From positions 1 to 41,753 of the forward strand of contig JAQDCK010000013.1 in assembly GCA_027681045.1 (NCBI GenBank): a stretch of 41,753 bases of DNA, written 5' to 3'. The translations under genes were made by a program, and so were the position numbers. Each line of letters opens with the position of its first letter. Position 1 is the stretch's first letter. Below are positions 15,637-23,417 of this stretch, in pieces. Under the pieces are notes generated by a model that saw only the letters and a list, made by a program, of their open reading frames with translations, was not told the DNA's origin and ran no database searches. The DNA is from Lactobacillaceae bacterium AF64-9pH9TA. GTDB lineage: Bacteria; Bacillota; Bacilli; Lactobacillales; Lactobacillaceae.

Positions 15637-16062
15637 ATGACTAATGATTTAATTAACCGTTACAACGACTTGTTCGATCACATGGGCGGCTGGCTAGACA
15701 ACTCCAAGGACTTCCTGGACAGCCACGCTTTCAGAAACATTTTGCAATCAGACGTTGCTGAAGATGAGCACGAATACACCGTCAAGGTCGACGTGCCGGG
15801 GATGAGCAAGGATGACATCCATCTCTCCTACACTGACGGGATTTTGACGATTTCCGGCCACCGCAGCACTTTCAAGGATGACAGCGACAAGAAGAAGAAC
15901 CTCCTGCGCCAAGAACGCAGCGAAGGGTCAGTTTCCAGAAGCTTCAGCCTACCGAACGTTGACAAGAAAGGCATCAGCGCTAAGCTTGACGGGGGCGTTT
16001 TGACGGTTACCCTGCCAAAGGCAGCTCCAGAAGAAAACGAAGACACGATTACTATCGAATAA
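15637..16062 (+). CDS. hsp20: Small heat-shock protein, Hsp20/alpha-crystallin family
   Basis: An ATP-independent holdase that binds unfolding proteins in the cytosol. The 141-residue protein has an alpha-crystallin domain at about 39-128: DEHEYTVKVDVPGMSKDDIHL, GILTISGHRS, and the family signature GGVLTVTLPKA. The C-terminal ITI is the I-x-I motif used in oligomer assembly. The N-terminal region is short and aromatic-containing as usual. Control by HrcA is indicated by the CIRCE at 15484-15510. It is monocistronic, with a terminator 16 bases beyond the stop. All family hallmarks are intact. Confidence 0.97.
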   Translation: MTNDLINRYNDLFDHMGGWLDNSKDFLDSHAFRNILQSDVAEDEHEYTVKVDVPGMSKDDIHLSYTDGILTISGHRSTFKDDSDKKKNLLRQERSEGSVSRSFSLPNVDKKGISAKLDGGVLTVTLPKAAPEENEDTITIE

Positions 16063-16077
16063 GCTCAGAGTGCTTAG

Positions 16078-16103
16078 AGAAGCCCGCGAGGGCTTCTTTT
16101 TTT
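16078..16103 (+). terminator. hsp20 terminator
   Basis: AGAAGCCC, loop GCGA, GGGCTTCT, then a seven-base T-run. Confidence 0.9.
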
Positions 16104-16127
16104 GTCCTCTTTAGCGTAAGATTATTC

Positions 16128-16133
16128 TATAAT
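16128..16133 (+). promoter_or_regulatory. Promoter -10 for the pepW-pepG unit
   Basis: TATAAT 26 bases before the pepW ATG; no good -35 is visible. Confidence 0.5.
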
Positions 16134-16158
16134 CATCTATTGCTAAAGGAGATTTTTC

Positions 16159-17472
16159 ATGTCACACGAATTAAGCCCTCAGCTGCTGGAGTCCTTTAGC
16201 CGGGACTTCAACGCTGATCCTAAAAATCAAGTAATTTCCCGGGCCGCTAGACGCAGCGGCCTCTTGGAAGCCGCCTATAACCCGGCCGTCAGCCAGCGGC
16301 TGAACCGGACTTTTTCCATCGAGCTGGACACTGACAATGTCACCAACCAGCAGCAATCCGGCCGCTGCTGGCTCTTTTCAACCCTGAACGTGGTCCGGCA
16401 CAATTTTGGCAAGGCCAACAAGGCCAAGAACTTCACCTTCTCCCAGAGCTACAACTTCTTCTGGGACAAGATTGAACGGGCCAACTACTTCTACGACCGG
16501 ATCATTGCTACGGCTGACCGGCCTTTGGATGACCGGACGGTCCGCGGCTACTTTGACTGGTGCCAGACTGACGGCGGCCAGTGGCACATGGCGGCTTCCC
16601 TCATCGCCAAATACGGGGTAGTGCCAACTTACGCCATGCCGGAAAGCTTCAACAGCAACCACAGCCAGGCTTTGGACATGGTTTTGGCCGACAAGGAAAG
16701 AAAAGACGCCCTGGCCCTGCGCCGGCTGGCGCAAGCAGGCGACCAGGAAAAGCTGGAAGCGGCCCGGACCGACTTTTTAAGCCAGATCTACCGGATCATG
16801 GCTACAGCCTTGGGTGAACCGCCGAAGACTTTTGACCTGGAATTCAGAGACGACGACAAGAATTACCACTTGGACAAGGGCTTGACTCCGGTCCAATTCT
16901 ACCAAAAGTACTGCGCGACCGACCTGGACGACTATGTGGTTTTGGCGAATGCCCCAGACCATGAAATGAACCGGGTCTTGCACCTGGGTTTTGAAGACAA
17001 CATTAAGGGCGGCTACCCTAACCTCTTCATCAACGTGCCGATGGAATATCTGGAAGACGCGGCGATTGCCCAGCTGAAGGACGGAGAAGCTGTTTGGTTC
17101 GGCAATGATGTTGGCCGGCAGATGGACCGCAAGACCGGCTTCATGGATCTGGATCTCTACCAACTGGACCAGCTTTTGGACATCGACAGCCACTTGTCCA
17201 AGGCTGACCGTCTGGCTACCGGGATCGGGGAATCTTCCCACGACATGGCCCTGGTCGGCGTTGACGTGGACGGTGGGCAAGTCCGGCAATGGAAGGTGGA
17301 AAACTCATGGGGCGACAAGTCCGGGGAAAAGGGCTACTTCACCATGAGCGCTGACTGGTTTAGAGAATACACCTACGAGGTCGCCGTGCAAAAGAAGCAC
17401 GTGCCGGCTGAAATCCTGGACCTGCTCAAGAGTCAGCCGATCGAACTTGATCCTTGGGATTCCTTGATTTAA
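16159..17472 (+). CDS. pepW: C1B cysteine aminopeptidase (PepC/bleomycin hydrolase family), probably PepW
   Basis: The 437-residue cytosolic thiol peptidase has the papain-like catalytic triad: Cys70 in QSGRCWLFS, His361 in SSHDMALVGVD, Asn382 in VENSWGDKSG. Family members form self-compartmentalised hexamers that trim peptides from the N-terminus. It is followed 52 bases later by a close paralogue of the same length. I recall L. delbrueckii having PepC, PepG and PepW, with PepG and PepW adjacent and 437 residues each; the assignment of this copy as PepW is from memory and could be swapped. AAAGGAG precedes the ATG. Nearby opp genes suggest a role in processing imported casein peptides. Confidence 0.9.
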   Translation: MSHELSPQLLESFSRDFNADPKNQVISRAARRSGLLEAAYNPAVSQRLNRTFSIELDTDNVTNQQQSGRCWLFSTLNVVRHNFGKANKAKNFTFSQSYNFFWDKIERANYFYDRIIATADRPLDDRTVRGYFDWCQTDGGQWHMAASLIAKYGVVPTYAMPESFNSNHSQALDMVLADKERKDALALRRLAQAGDQEKLEAARTDFLSQIYRIMATALGEPPKTFDLEFRDDDKNYHLDKGLTPVQFYQKYCATDLDDYVVLANAPDHEMNRVLHLGFEDNIKGGYPNLFINVPMEYLEDAAIAQLKDGEAVWFGNDVGRQMDRKTGFMDLDLYQLDQLLDIDSHLSKADRLATGIGESSHDMALVGVDVDGGQVRQWKVENSWGDKSGEKGYFTMSADWFREYTYEVAVQKKHVPAEILDLLKSQPIELDPWDSLI

Positions 17473-17524
17473 GCAGGTATGTTAAAATTGACTTATTAAT
17501 ATTAAAACAAAAGGAGAAAAAAAT

Positions 17525-18838
17525 ATGAGTCACGAATTAACTCTGCAGGAATTGGCGGAATTCAGCGCCAATTTCAATGCTGACCCGAAGAACCAAGTCA
17601 TCGCCCGTGCCGCCGCCAGAAGCGGGGTTCTGGAAGCTTCCTACAACGAACGCGTGGCTGGCCGCCTGACCCGGGTCTTTTCAACTGAATTGCCAACGGA
17701 CAACGTTACCAACCAAAAGCAGTCCGGCCGCTGCTGGCTTTTCTCAACCTTGAACGTCTTGCGCCACAACTTCGGCACCAAGCATAAGGCCAAGAACTTT
17801 ACCCTGTCCCAAAGCTACAACTTCTTCTGGGACAAGCTGGAAAGAGCCAACCTTTTCTATGAAAAAGTGATCGAAACCGCTGATAAGCCATTAGACGACC
17901 GGGAAGTCCGCAGCTACTTCGACTTCGCCGGCCACGACGGCGGCCAATGGCACATGGCCATCTCTTTGGTCAAGAAGTACGGTGTCGTGCCAAGCTACGT
18001 TATGCCAGAAAGCTTCAACACTTCCGCTACTGCGGGCTTGGCCAGCGCCCTGGCTGACAAGGAAAGAAAAGACGCCCTGGCCTTGCGCCGCCTGGCTCAA
18101 GCAGGTGACCAGGAAGGGCTGGAAAAGGCCCGCAAGACCTTCTTAAACGAAATCTACCGGATGGTCGCCATCGCCGTTGGTGAACCACCAAAGACTTTTG
18201 ACCTGGAATACAGAGACGACGACAAGAACTACCACCTGGAAAAGAACTTGACCCCAGTCTCCTTCTTCAACAAGTACTTTGACGTCGACCTGGACGATTA
18301 CGTGGTCTTGACCAACGCCCCAGACCACGAATACGGCAAGCTCTACCACCTGGGCGCTGAAGACAACGTTGAAGGCGGCAGCCCGATCCTCTTCTTGAAT
18401 GTGCCGATGGAATACCTGGAGCAAGCCGCTGTTGCCCAATTAAAGGACGGGGAAGCTGTCTGGTTCGGCAACGACGTCCTGCGGCAAATGGACCGCAAGA
18501 CCGGCTACCTGGACACTGACCTCTACAAGCTGGAAGACCTCTTTGCCGTTGACCTCAGCCTGTCCAAGGCTGACCGCCTGGCAACCGGCGCTGGTGAAGT
18601 TTCCCACGCCATGACCCTGGTTGGGGTTGATGAAGATAAGGGCGACATCCGCCAATGGAAGGTGGAAAACTCCTGGGGCGACAAGTCCGGGGAAAAGGGC
18701 TTCTTCGTCATGAACCATAACTGGTTCAAGGAATATGTCTACGAAGTCGTTGTCCACAAGAAATACTTGACCAAGGACCAGCAAGAGTTGCTCTCCTCAA
18801 CTCCTGTTGAACTTGCTCCTTGGGACTCATTAGCCTAA
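17525..18838 (+). CDS. pepG: C1B cysteine aminopeptidase (PepC family), probably PepG
   Basis: This is a second 437-residue PepC-type enzyme, highly similar along its whole length to the preceding one. It keeps Cys70 (QSGRCWLFS), His361 (VSHAMTLVGVD) and Asn382 (VENSWGDKSG), so both copies should be active. Differences concentrate near the N-terminus and in the 180-200 region, which might alter substrate choice. AAAAGGAG stands before the ATG and no terminator separates the two genes, so they likely form one transcript. Its stop codon overlaps the start of a 25-residue mini-ORF in TAATG. The symbol is from memory of the L. delbrueckii PepG/PepW pair. Confidence 0.9.
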   Translation: MSHELTLQELAEFSANFNADPKNQVIARAAARSGVLEASYNERVAGRLTRVFSTELPTDNVTNQKQSGRCWLFSTLNVLRHNFGTKHKAKNFTLSQSYNFFWDKLERANLFYEKVIETADKPLDDREVRSYFDFAGHDGGQWHMAISLVKKYGVVPSYVMPESFNTSATAGLASALADKERKDALALRRLAQAGDQEGLEKARKTFLNEIYRMVAIAVGEPPKTFDLEYRDDDKNYHLEKNLTPVSFFNKYFDVDLDDYVVLTNAPDHEYGKLYHLGAEDNVEGGSPILFLNVPMEYLEQAAVAQLKDGEAVWFGNDVLRQMDRKTGYLDTDLYKLEDLFAVDLSLSKADRLATGAGEVSHAMTLVGVDEDKGDIRQWKVENSWGDKSGEKGFFVMNHNWFKEYVYEVVVHKKYLTKDQQELLSSTPVELAPWDSLA

Positions 18839-18915
18839 TGGGTACGCTGATTATCGTCGGCCTGATCTCGCTCGTCATGCTGGGCCTGGTCATCGCCGCC
18901 CTTCACCGGGATTAA
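18838..18915 (+). CDS. 25-residue single-pass membrane mini-protein overlapping pepG
   Basis: The ATG shares a base with the pepG stop (TAATG), a standard coupling arrangement, and the frame ends at TAA 18913-18915 just before the terminator. The product starts MGTLIIVGLISLVML, stays hydrophobic for about 20 residues and ends in ALHRD, i.e. one transmembrane helix with a charged end. I know of no described family. The hydrophobic, GC-rich codons and the position between a coupled stop and a terminator favour a real gene, but chance cannot be excluded at this length. Confidence 0.5.
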   Translation: MGTLIIVGLISLVMLGLVIAALHRD

Positions 18916-18920
18916 GCACG

Positions 18921-18962
18921 AAAAACCGCTCAGTTCTTTAACAGAACTTGAGCGGTTTTTTC
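18921..18962. terminator. Bidirectional terminator between pepG unit and opp operon
   Basis: AAAAACCGCTCA-GTTCT and AGAAC-TTGAGCGGTTTTTT form a long stem with T-runs on both sides for the convergent operons. Confidence 0.9.
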
Positions 18963-18993
18963 ATGTAATTTTGCTTTTATCTGCTTTATCAAA

Positions 18994-19947
18994 CTACTTT
19001 TCGTAGCTTTGGGCAACCTTTTCGTAGTAGGCAACTTCATCGTCAGTACACTTAACGAAGTGGCCTGGACGAATTTCGTGCAAGGACCGTTGGTCGTCCT
19101 TGCCGTCGCCTTCGAACTTGCCGTATTCGTAGTCGATCCGCTTCCGGGACCGTTCGATTTCCGGGTCTGGTTGCGGCACGGCAGAGATCAAACTCTTGGT
19201 GTAGTCGTGCAGCGGGTGGTCGTAAACTTCGTCAGCATCGCCGACTTCCAGCAGCTTACCGTAGTGCATAACCCCGATCCGGTCAGAGATGAACTTAACC
19301 ATGGACAAGTCGTGGGCGATGAAGAGGTAAGTCAAGTCACGCTGCTTCTTCAAGTCGATCATCAAGTTGACAACCTGGGCTTGAATGGACACGTCCAAGG
19401 CTGAAATAGGTTCGTCGGCCACGATGAACTTCGGTTCAACGGCCAAAGCCCGGGCGATCCCGATTCTTTGCCGCTGACCACCGGAGAATTCGTGTGGGAA
19501 ACGGGAAGCGTGGTTACGGTTCAAACCAACCGTTTCCAGCAGGTCTTCGACCCGCTTGCGCCGTTCCGCCTTGTCCTTAACCAAGTGGTGGATGTCCAGC
19601 CCTTCCGCGATAATGTCTTCAACCGTCATTCTTGGGTTAAGGGAAGCGTATGGGTCCTGGAAGATCATCTGCGCGTCGCGGCGGAAAGCCAATTGCTCGT
19701 CGCGGCCATGCAGCTTGGTCACATCCTTGCCTTCAAAGAGGACTTCACCGGCCGTTGGCTTGTACAGCTGCAAAATTGACCGGCCAGTGGTGGTCTTACC
19801 AGAACCTGATTCACCAACCAGGCCGAAGACTTCACCTTCATAGATGTCGAAGCTGACGTCGTCGACACCCTTGGTGACGGTGCGTCCGTTCTTGAAGTAT
19901 TGCTTCAAGTGCTTGACCTCTAAAATCTTTTTTCTTTCTTCTGGCAT
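18994..19947 (-). CDS. oppF: Oligopeptide ABC transporter ATP-binding subunit OppF
   Basis: The 317-residue cytosolic ATPase energises oligopeptide import with OppD. Walker A GESGSGKT is at 45-52, the signature is FSGGQRQRIGIARAL, and Walker B ends in FIVADEPISALD. The C-terminal oligopeptide-transporter extension is present (VGDADEVYDHPLHDYTKSLISAVP). It is the last gene of oppBCDF; the oppD stop lies 14 bases upstream and GGAGAAG gives the ribosome site. Order and spacing identify it as OppF rather than a dipeptide DppF, though substrate range cannot be read from sequence. Confidence 0.96.
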   Translation of the reverse strand: MPEERKKILEVKHLKQYFKNGRTVTKGVDDVSFDIYEGEVFGLVGESGSGKTTTGRSILQLYKPTAGEVLFEGKDVTKLHGRDEQLAFRRDAQMIFQDPYASLNPRMTVEDIIAEGLDIHHLVKDKAERRKRVEDLLETVGLNRNHASRFPHEFSGGQRQRIGIARALAVEPKFIVADEPISALDVSIQAQVVNLMIDLKKQRDLTYLFIAHDLSMVKFISDRIGVMHYGKLLEVGDADEVYDHPLHDYTKSLISAVPQPDPEIERSRKRIDYEYGKFEGDGKDDQRSLHEIRPGHFVKCTDDEVAYYEKVAQSYEK

Positions 19948-19961
19948 ATTCTGCTTCTCCT

Positions 19962-21005
19962 TTAATCCTTGTCAGCTGCTTGCAGTTCCTTGTAGTGTTC
20001 CCAGCGACGCACGATTTCATCAGGCGGAGTAACCTTTGGCGCGTCTGGGTGCAGGAGCCAGGTAGCAGCTTGGTGGGTTTCTGAAACCTTGAAGAACGGC
20101 GGCTTCATCTGCGCGTCGATCTTCATCGCGTACTTGTTTCTCGGGGCAAATGGGTCGCCCTTTGGCGGATCAAGCAAGTCTGGCGGGGTCCCTGGAATTG
20201 ATTCCAGCTTTTCACTGGTCAGGGTCGGCATGGAATTGATCAAGCCCCAAGTGTAAGGGTGTTGCGGGTTGTAGAAGATTTCGTCAACCGTCCCCTTTTC
20301 CAAAAATTCCCCGGCGTACATAACGTTAACGCGGTCAGCCATCCCGGCAACGACACCCAAGTCGTGGGTGATGAAGATGATGGAAGTCTTGACTCTCTTT
20401 TGCAAGTCCTTCATCAAGTCCAGGATTTCAGCTTGCACAGTAACGTCCAAGGCAGTAGTTGGTTCGTCGGCCAAAAGGATTTCTGGTTCACAGATCAAGG
20501 CAATGGCGATAACGATTCTTTGCCGCATACCACCAGAGAATTGGTGCGGGTATTGGTTGATTCTTTCTTCAGCGTTCGGAATACCAACTGCCTTCATCAT
20601 TTCCAAGGCCTTAGCCCAGGCTTCCTTCTTGGAGGCACCCTTGTGCTTGATCAATGGTTCAGCAATCTGCTGGCCGATCTTCATGGTCGGGTCCAAAGAA
20701 GTCATTGGGTCCTGGAAGATCATGGCGATCTGGTTACCACGGATCTGTTGCCATTCCTTTTCGGAAATCTTCAGCAAGTCCTTGCCGTGGAAGAGGATTT
20801 GCCCGCCCATGATCTGGGAGTTCTTGGCCAAAAGGCCGATGATGCTCCGGGTAGTAACGGACTTGCCTGAACCGGATTCACCAACGATCGCTAAAGTTTC
20901 ACCTTCATCAAGGTGGAATGAAACGTCACGAATGGCCTTAACTTCACCAGCGTAAGTGTGGAAGTCAATCTTTAAGTTTTTAACGTCTAAAATTCTATTT
21001 GCCAT
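19962..21005 (-). CDS. oppD: Oligopeptide ABC transporter ATP-binding subunit OppD
   Basis: The 347-residue ATPase partners OppF. Walker A GESGSGKS is at 42-49, the signature FSGGMRQRIVIAIAL and Walker B ILLADEPTTALD are intact, and the C-terminal extension contains NPQHPYTWGLINSMP and a PPKGDPFAPRNKYA segment. That segment lacks the cysteine cluster (CxxRCP) that many OppD/DppD proteins carry for an iron-sulphur site, so this subclass appears cluster-free. I set the start at 21005, with GGGAG just upstream. A longer in-frame start at 21080 would overlap oppC and has no supporting site. It lies 13 bases downstream of oppC. Confidence 0.95.
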   Translation of the reverse strand: MANRILDVKNLKIDFHTYAGEVKAIRDVSFHLDEGETLAIVGESGSGKSVTTRSIIGLLAKNSQIMGGQILFHGKDLLKISEKEWQQIRGNQIAMIFQDPMTSLDPTMKIGQQIAEPLIKHKGASKKEAWAKALEMMKAVGIPNAEERINQYPHQFSGGMRQRIVIAIALICEPEILLADEPTTALDVTVQAEILDLMKDLQKRVKTSIIFITHDLGVVAGMADRVNVMYAGEFLEKGTVDEIFYNPQHPYTWGLINSMPTLTSEKLESIPGTPPDLLDPPKGDPFAPRNKYAMKIDAQMKPPFFKVSETHQAATWLLHPDAPKVTPPDEIVRRWEHYKELQAADKD

Positions 21006-21018
21006 ATGTTCGTCTCCC

Positions 21019-22050
21019 TTATCTTTGGCCCTTAGGGTCGAAGGCATCACGCAGACCGTCACCGAGCAGGTTGAAGGCAATCATCAAAACGCAGAGGACT
21101 GCTGCTGGGTACCACATTTGGTATGGCAGGAACTGGAAGTTCTTCTGCCCTTCGTTCAAAAGCACACCCAGGGAAGTTTCAGGCGCGGAAATACCGATAC
21201 CGATGAAACTCAGGAAGGCTTCGAAGAAGATGGCACTCGGGATGGTGTACATGGTTTGAATGATGATGATACTGGACAGGTTTGGAATCAGGTGCTTGGT
21301 AGCGATCTTAAAGGTTGATTCACCCAAGGACCGGGCTGCCAGAACGTATTCTTCATTCTTCAAAGACAGTGTCTCGGCACGAATCTGCCGGGCCATCGTG
21401 GTCCAGGATGAAATAGCCAGGGCCAGGATGATGGAAGTGATACCAGGCTTCAAAACAACCAGCATCAAAACAACGATAACCAGAGTTGGAATTGAAGAAA
21501 TGATTTCGATGATCCGTTGCATGATGTTGTCAGTCATGCCGCCCTTCCAGCCGGAGATGATCCCGTAGGTAACCCCGATAGCCAGGTCGAAGAAGGCGGC
21601 AACCACGGCAACGATCAAGGAAATCTTGGTACCGTAGATGATTCTTTGTGCCAATGACCGGCCCAGGTAGTCGGTCCCGGCCACAAAGTACTTGCCAGCT
21701 GGCACTGAAGCGTAAGCATCAGTCCAAACGCCGTTTTGCTTGATCTTCCCGTTCAAGCCGTTGAGCCAGTCAAAGCCCTTCCACTTGGCCGGCAGGTTGG
21801 CGTATTGCGGAGCTGACTTAACCAAGCTGGAGTTGTTGATCCAGAAGCTGGAGCCAAAAGCGATAACCACCATCACGATGATGATCACAGCGGAAATCAC
21901 GGCTGCCTTGTTGCTCTTGAATCTGATCCACACGTTCTGCATGAAAGAAAGTGAGGGACCTGAAATGTGTTCCGCGCTTTGCGTGTCACCCTTTTCCACG
22001 TGTTCAAAGGATTCAGGTGTGATCTTTACGTTACTTGCGTCTTGATCCAT
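21019..22050 (-). CDS. oppC: Oligopeptide ABC transporter permease OppC
   Basis: The 343-residue integral membrane subunit forms the translocation pore with OppB. A cytosolic N-terminal tail of about 45 residues is followed by a first helix and, after an extracytoplasmic domain, a five-helix BPD_transp_1 core. The EAA-type loop that contacts the ATPases is RAETLSLKNEEYVLAARSLGES, then HLIPN. The C-terminus ends LLGDGLRDAFDPKGQR, a typical OppC ending. GAGGT precedes the ATG. It is 21 bases downstream of oppB. Confidence 0.96.
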   Translation of the reverse strand: MDQDASNVKITPESFEHVEKGDTQSAEHISGPSLSFMQNVWIRFKSNKAAVISAVIIIVMVVIAFGSSFWINNSSLVKSAPQYANLPAKWKGFDWLNGLNGKIKQNGVWTDAYASVPAGKYFVAGTDYLGRSLAQRIIYGTKISLIVAVVAAFFDLAIGVTYGIISGWKGGMTDNIMQRIIEIISSIPTLVIVVLMLVVLKPGITSIILALAISSWTTMARQIRAETLSLKNEEYVLAARSLGESTFKIATKHLIPNLSSIIIIQTMYTIPSAIFFEAFLSFIGIGISAPETSLGVLLNEGQKNFQFLPYQMWYPAAVLCVLMIAFNLLGDGLRDAFDPKGQR

Positions 22051-22071
22051 TGATTTTAACCTCGCTTTCCG

Positions 22072-22992
22072 TTAGTCAGTCAGTCTGATCCGTGGGTCGA
22101 TCAGACTGTACACGATGTCAGTGAGCAGCAGGATTACCACCAAACCGAAGCAGTAAACCATACTTACACCCATGATGGTCGGGTAGTCGTTGGTCAAGAT
22201 TGACTTGGTGAACTGTTCCCCGATCCCAGGAATGTTGAAGATGTTTTCGATAACCATTGAACCGGTCATCAAAGCAACGGCGTATGGCCCGATCAAGGTA
22301 ACCAATGGAATCATTGAGTTACGCAGGGTGTGCTTTCTGATGACTTCGATCCGGCTAAGACCCTTGGCCTTACCCAGTTCAACGTAGTCAGAACTCAAGG
22401 TGTCGACCATTTCCGTTCTGATAAATCTGGCTGTTTCGGCCAGCGGCCCTACCGAGAGGGCAATCGTCGGCATGATCGTCTGTGCTGCTTCACCCCAGCC
22501 GGCGATTGGGAACCAGCCCAGCTTCAAGCCGATGTAGTATTGAAGCAATACCGCCAGAACGAAGTTAGGAACCGACTTACCGATGATGGAAACGATCGTC
22601 GCGGTGGAGTCGATCCAGGTACCTTGGTTCATGGCCGCGATTGAGCCGATGATGATCCCCAGGATAACCCCGACAACCAGAGCCTGCAGACCCAATTGAG
22701 CTGAAGCGCCCAAACGCGCCCCGATCAAGCTGGAAACAGGCTGGTTGCTGTATTGGAAGGAAATCCCAAAGTCACCATGCGCGGCGCCAGCCAAGTAGGT
22801 GATGTATTGTTCAATAACAGGTTTGTCCAAGCCGTATTGCTTGTTCATAATTGCCTTTTGGGTAGCCGTCATCTTTGCTTCGTTGGCGTACGGAGAACCT
22901 GGCATCATCTTCATTAAGAAGAAGGTAATCGTCGCAACGAGGAACAAAGTGAGGATCATGTAGAAAATACGTTTTAGTAAGTATTTAGCCAT
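22072..22992 (-). CDS. oppB: Oligopeptide ABC transporter permease OppB
   Basis: The 306-residue membrane subunit is first in the oppBCDF cluster. MAKYLLKRIFYMILTLFLV forms the N-terminal helix; the extracytoplasmic loop includes GLDKPVIEQY and GDFGISFQY; the EAA loop is DYVELGKAKGLSRIEVIRKHTLRN, in the permease core. The C-terminus LIDPRIRLTD is characteristic. AAGGAG is placed seven bases before the ATG. An extended -10 promoter at 23051-23056 and a terminator after oppA1 suggest that oppBCDF has at least partly independent transcription. Confidence 0.96.
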   Translation of the reverse strand: MAKYLLKRIFYMILTLFLVATITFFLMKMMPGSPYANEAKMTATQKAIMNKQYGLDKPVIEQYITYLAGAAHGDFGISFQYSNQPVSSLIGARLGASAQLGLQALVVGVILGIIIGSIAAMNQGTWIDSTATIVSIIGKSVPNFVLAVLLQYYIGLKLGWFPIAGWGEAAQTIMPTIALSVGPLAETARFIRTEMVDTLSSDYVELGKAKGLSRIEVIRKHTLRNSMIPLVTLIGPYAVALMTGSMVIENIFNIPGIGEQFTKSILTNDYPTIMGVSMVYCFGLVVILLLTDIVYSLIDPRIRLTD

Positions 22993-23362
22993 AGTATTGC
23001 TCCTTACACTTTTTCGCTTTAATCAGCATTACATTTTTAATGTTTTTCTTATTATACCAAAAAATAAAGAAATTACCATACGATGATATAAAACTGTGCC
23101 CCTAAAAGTCAAGCACTACGGGCTTTTTGTCCGTTTTTCCCATCATTTGGCAACTAACCTAAACTTTGCTTTTTTCTTTTTTGAGTCTATCTGGAACTTA
23201 GACTGACCCTTTTTAAATAAGTGTTCGGCTAAGATAAAAATATTAGTCTTTTTTCCTGTAAAAACTAATTTTCTTAACTTTCAGCCGGCAGACATCTTTA
23301 GTGGCCTCCCTCCTTTAGCCCCAAAAATATCCTATTCCCGGACATAAATCCCGGAATAAAGA
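22993..23362 (-). promoter_or_regulatory. oppB upstream region (about 425 bp gap to oppA1)
   Basis: The minus strand has TGGTATAAT, an extended -10 with TATAAT at 23051-23056, about 60 bases before oppB. A second candidate with -35 TTGACT (23109-23114 area) and a weak TATATC lies further up. A dyad GTCTA...TAGAC occurs near 23187-23206. I see no coding potential in the rest, which is AT-rich. Confidence 0.5.
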
Positions 23363-23396
23363 AAAAGTTGAGCGTTATTGCTAACGTCTCAACTTT
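23363..23396 (-). terminator. oppA1 terminator
   Basis: AAAGTTGAG-CGTTA and TAACG-CTCAACTTT form the stem (one bulged base), with a T-run on the minus strand. Confidence 0.8.
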
Positions 23397-23417
23397 CAAT
23401 TATACCACGGTTAAATT

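Noticed and set aside
21006..21080. Upstream start for oppD giving a 372-residue protein
   Set aside because: It would overlap oppC by about 60 bases, and the extension lacks a ribosome site, whereas MANRILDVKN at 21005 has GGGAG.
22993..23362. Possible CodY or other nutritional repressor box before oppB
   Set aside because: AT-rich stretches with partial similarity occur, but none matches a defined consensus well enough to call.
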